Positions 6,018-6,549 of a stretch of DNA of 6,549 nucleotides are shown in pieces. How positions within the stretch are numbered: position 1 is the stretch's first letter; each line of letters opens with the position of its first letter. The stretch covers positions 1-6,549 of the forward strand of contig JAKISV010000154.1 of NCBI GenBank assembly GCA_021648425.1, written 5' to 3'. The position numbers and the translations under genes were made by a program. Under the pieces are notes generated by a model that ran no database searches, was not told where the DNA came from, and saw only the letters and a list, made by a program, of their open reading frames with translations. The DNA is from Rhizobiaceae bacterium (GTDB taxonomy: Bacteria; Pseudomonadota; Alphaproteobacteria; Rhizobiales; Rhizobiaceae).

Positions 6018-6549
6018 TGGTTTTTCTGGCGCGGCGGCTTTTCATTGCTTTAAATAAAAGGTCTGCATGCTCCAGATCCTCCATCGTATCAATATCAACT
6101 GCTTTCCATCTCGGCAATTCATAGGAAATGTAGTTGTCGTCATCACTTAAGGTTTTGGATGACAGCAGCCATTCGCGTGAAAAAATTGTAAAACTTCCGG
6201 TTTCGTAATAGGCCGGGGTTAATTTTGAGGGAGCAAGAAACGCACCTCCCGGATGCAATGGTTTTAGGCGGCCGTCCGGGGAGCGTTTGAAAAACCATTC
6301 GGCAAAAGCCGGTGCTTCGCTGACGGATATCAGATTTCGTTTTCGGTTGTGGCTTTGATAGATTGCATAAGCGCCGATCAAATCCTCAGCTTCCAGCAAA
6401 GGGGCAGCGGGAAACAGGATAAATACATCATCAAAATGTTCTCCCCGCTTATCAAATTGTTGCAAAACCCAGCGTGCAACTGGCAGCATTCCTGTTAAAT
6501 CATCCGCAAGTTCCCGGTTGCGCATAAAGCTCACATCAGCCCCACAGGT
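6001..6549 (-). CDS. pseF: PseF-like pseudaminic acid cytidylyltransferase, N-terminus off-window
   Basis: The frame is open from the right edge to TGA at 6001-6003, giving 182 residues; about 50 N-terminal residues with the CTP-binding loop lie beyond the window. The visible part starts TCGADVSFMRNRELADD, the conserved stretch of CMP-sialic/pseudaminic acid synthetases (GAxVxFxRPxELA.D). It continues with VFILFPAAPLLEAEDL, then YYETGSFTIFSREWLL, and closes with AVDIDTMEDLEHADLLF, where DIDT.ED is the metal-binding and C-terminal signature. The enzyme would join CMP to the nonulosonic acid using CTP in the cytosol. The PseF-type spacing and the nearby amidotransferase favour pseudaminic acid, but a legionaminic or sialic acid synthetase (LegF/NeuA) cannot be excluded without the N-terminus. 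The tail after the signature is basic (KSRRARKTNAAK). The GTG at 6534 is not a start, since conserved residues precede it. Confidence 0.83.
   Translation of the reverse strand, partial: TCGADVSFMRNRELADDLTGMLPVARWVLQQFDKRGEHFDDVFILFPAAPLLEAEDLIGAYAIYQSHNRKRNLISVSEAPAFAEWFFKRSPDGRLKPLHPGGAFLAPSKLTPAYYETGSFTIFSREWLLSSKTLSDDDNYISYELPRWKAVDIDTMEDLEHADLLFKAMKSRRARKTNAAKN

Overview
The window looks like part of a surface-glycan locus from an alphaproteobacterium with moderate to low GC. The lineage is inferred mainly from the DUF2793-type protein at 2418-3767, a family I know almost entirely from Alphaproteobacteria. The sugar genes point to a nonulosonic acid (pseudaminic or legionaminic type) bearing an amidino group, as used on flagellins, O-antigens or capsules. 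No RNA gene, insertion sequence, CRISPR array or convincing promoter or terminator was found.

Layout, left to right: (1) On the plus strand, the 3' end of a HisF-like glycosyl-amidation gene (1-210, WbuZ type) overlaps by ATGA with a complete N-acetyl sugar amidotransferase of the PseA/WbuX/WbpG family (207-1373). (2) On the minus strand, facing it across 26 bp, lies a GT2 glycosyltransferase resembling rhamnosyltransferases (1400-2317, TTG start). (3) After a 100-bp divergent spacer come two overlapping plus-strand genes: a DUF2793 phage-tail/GTA-like protein with a variable C-terminal half (2418-3767), and a 142-residue protein recalling small phage tail-accessory proteins (3758-4186). (4) On the minus strand, entering from the right edge, is a PseF-like CMP-nonulosonate cytidylyltransferase lacking its N-terminus (6001-6549). 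It overlaps by 17 bp with an unrecognised 607-residue protein (4194-6017) whose second half looks like a GT-B glycosyltransferase.

How the parts may work together (inference): PseF activates the nonulosonic acid as CMP-sugar, and the PseA/HisF-like pair, with an off-window HisH-like glutaminase, would supply the amidino group. The 607-residue protein, coupled to pseF, is a candidate transferase for the activated sugar. The GT2 enzyme would add another residue, perhaps rhamnose, to the same or a second glycan. The phage-like pair does not fit sugar synthesis and sits between the two inward-facing sugar modules. It is the most unexpected part of the window.
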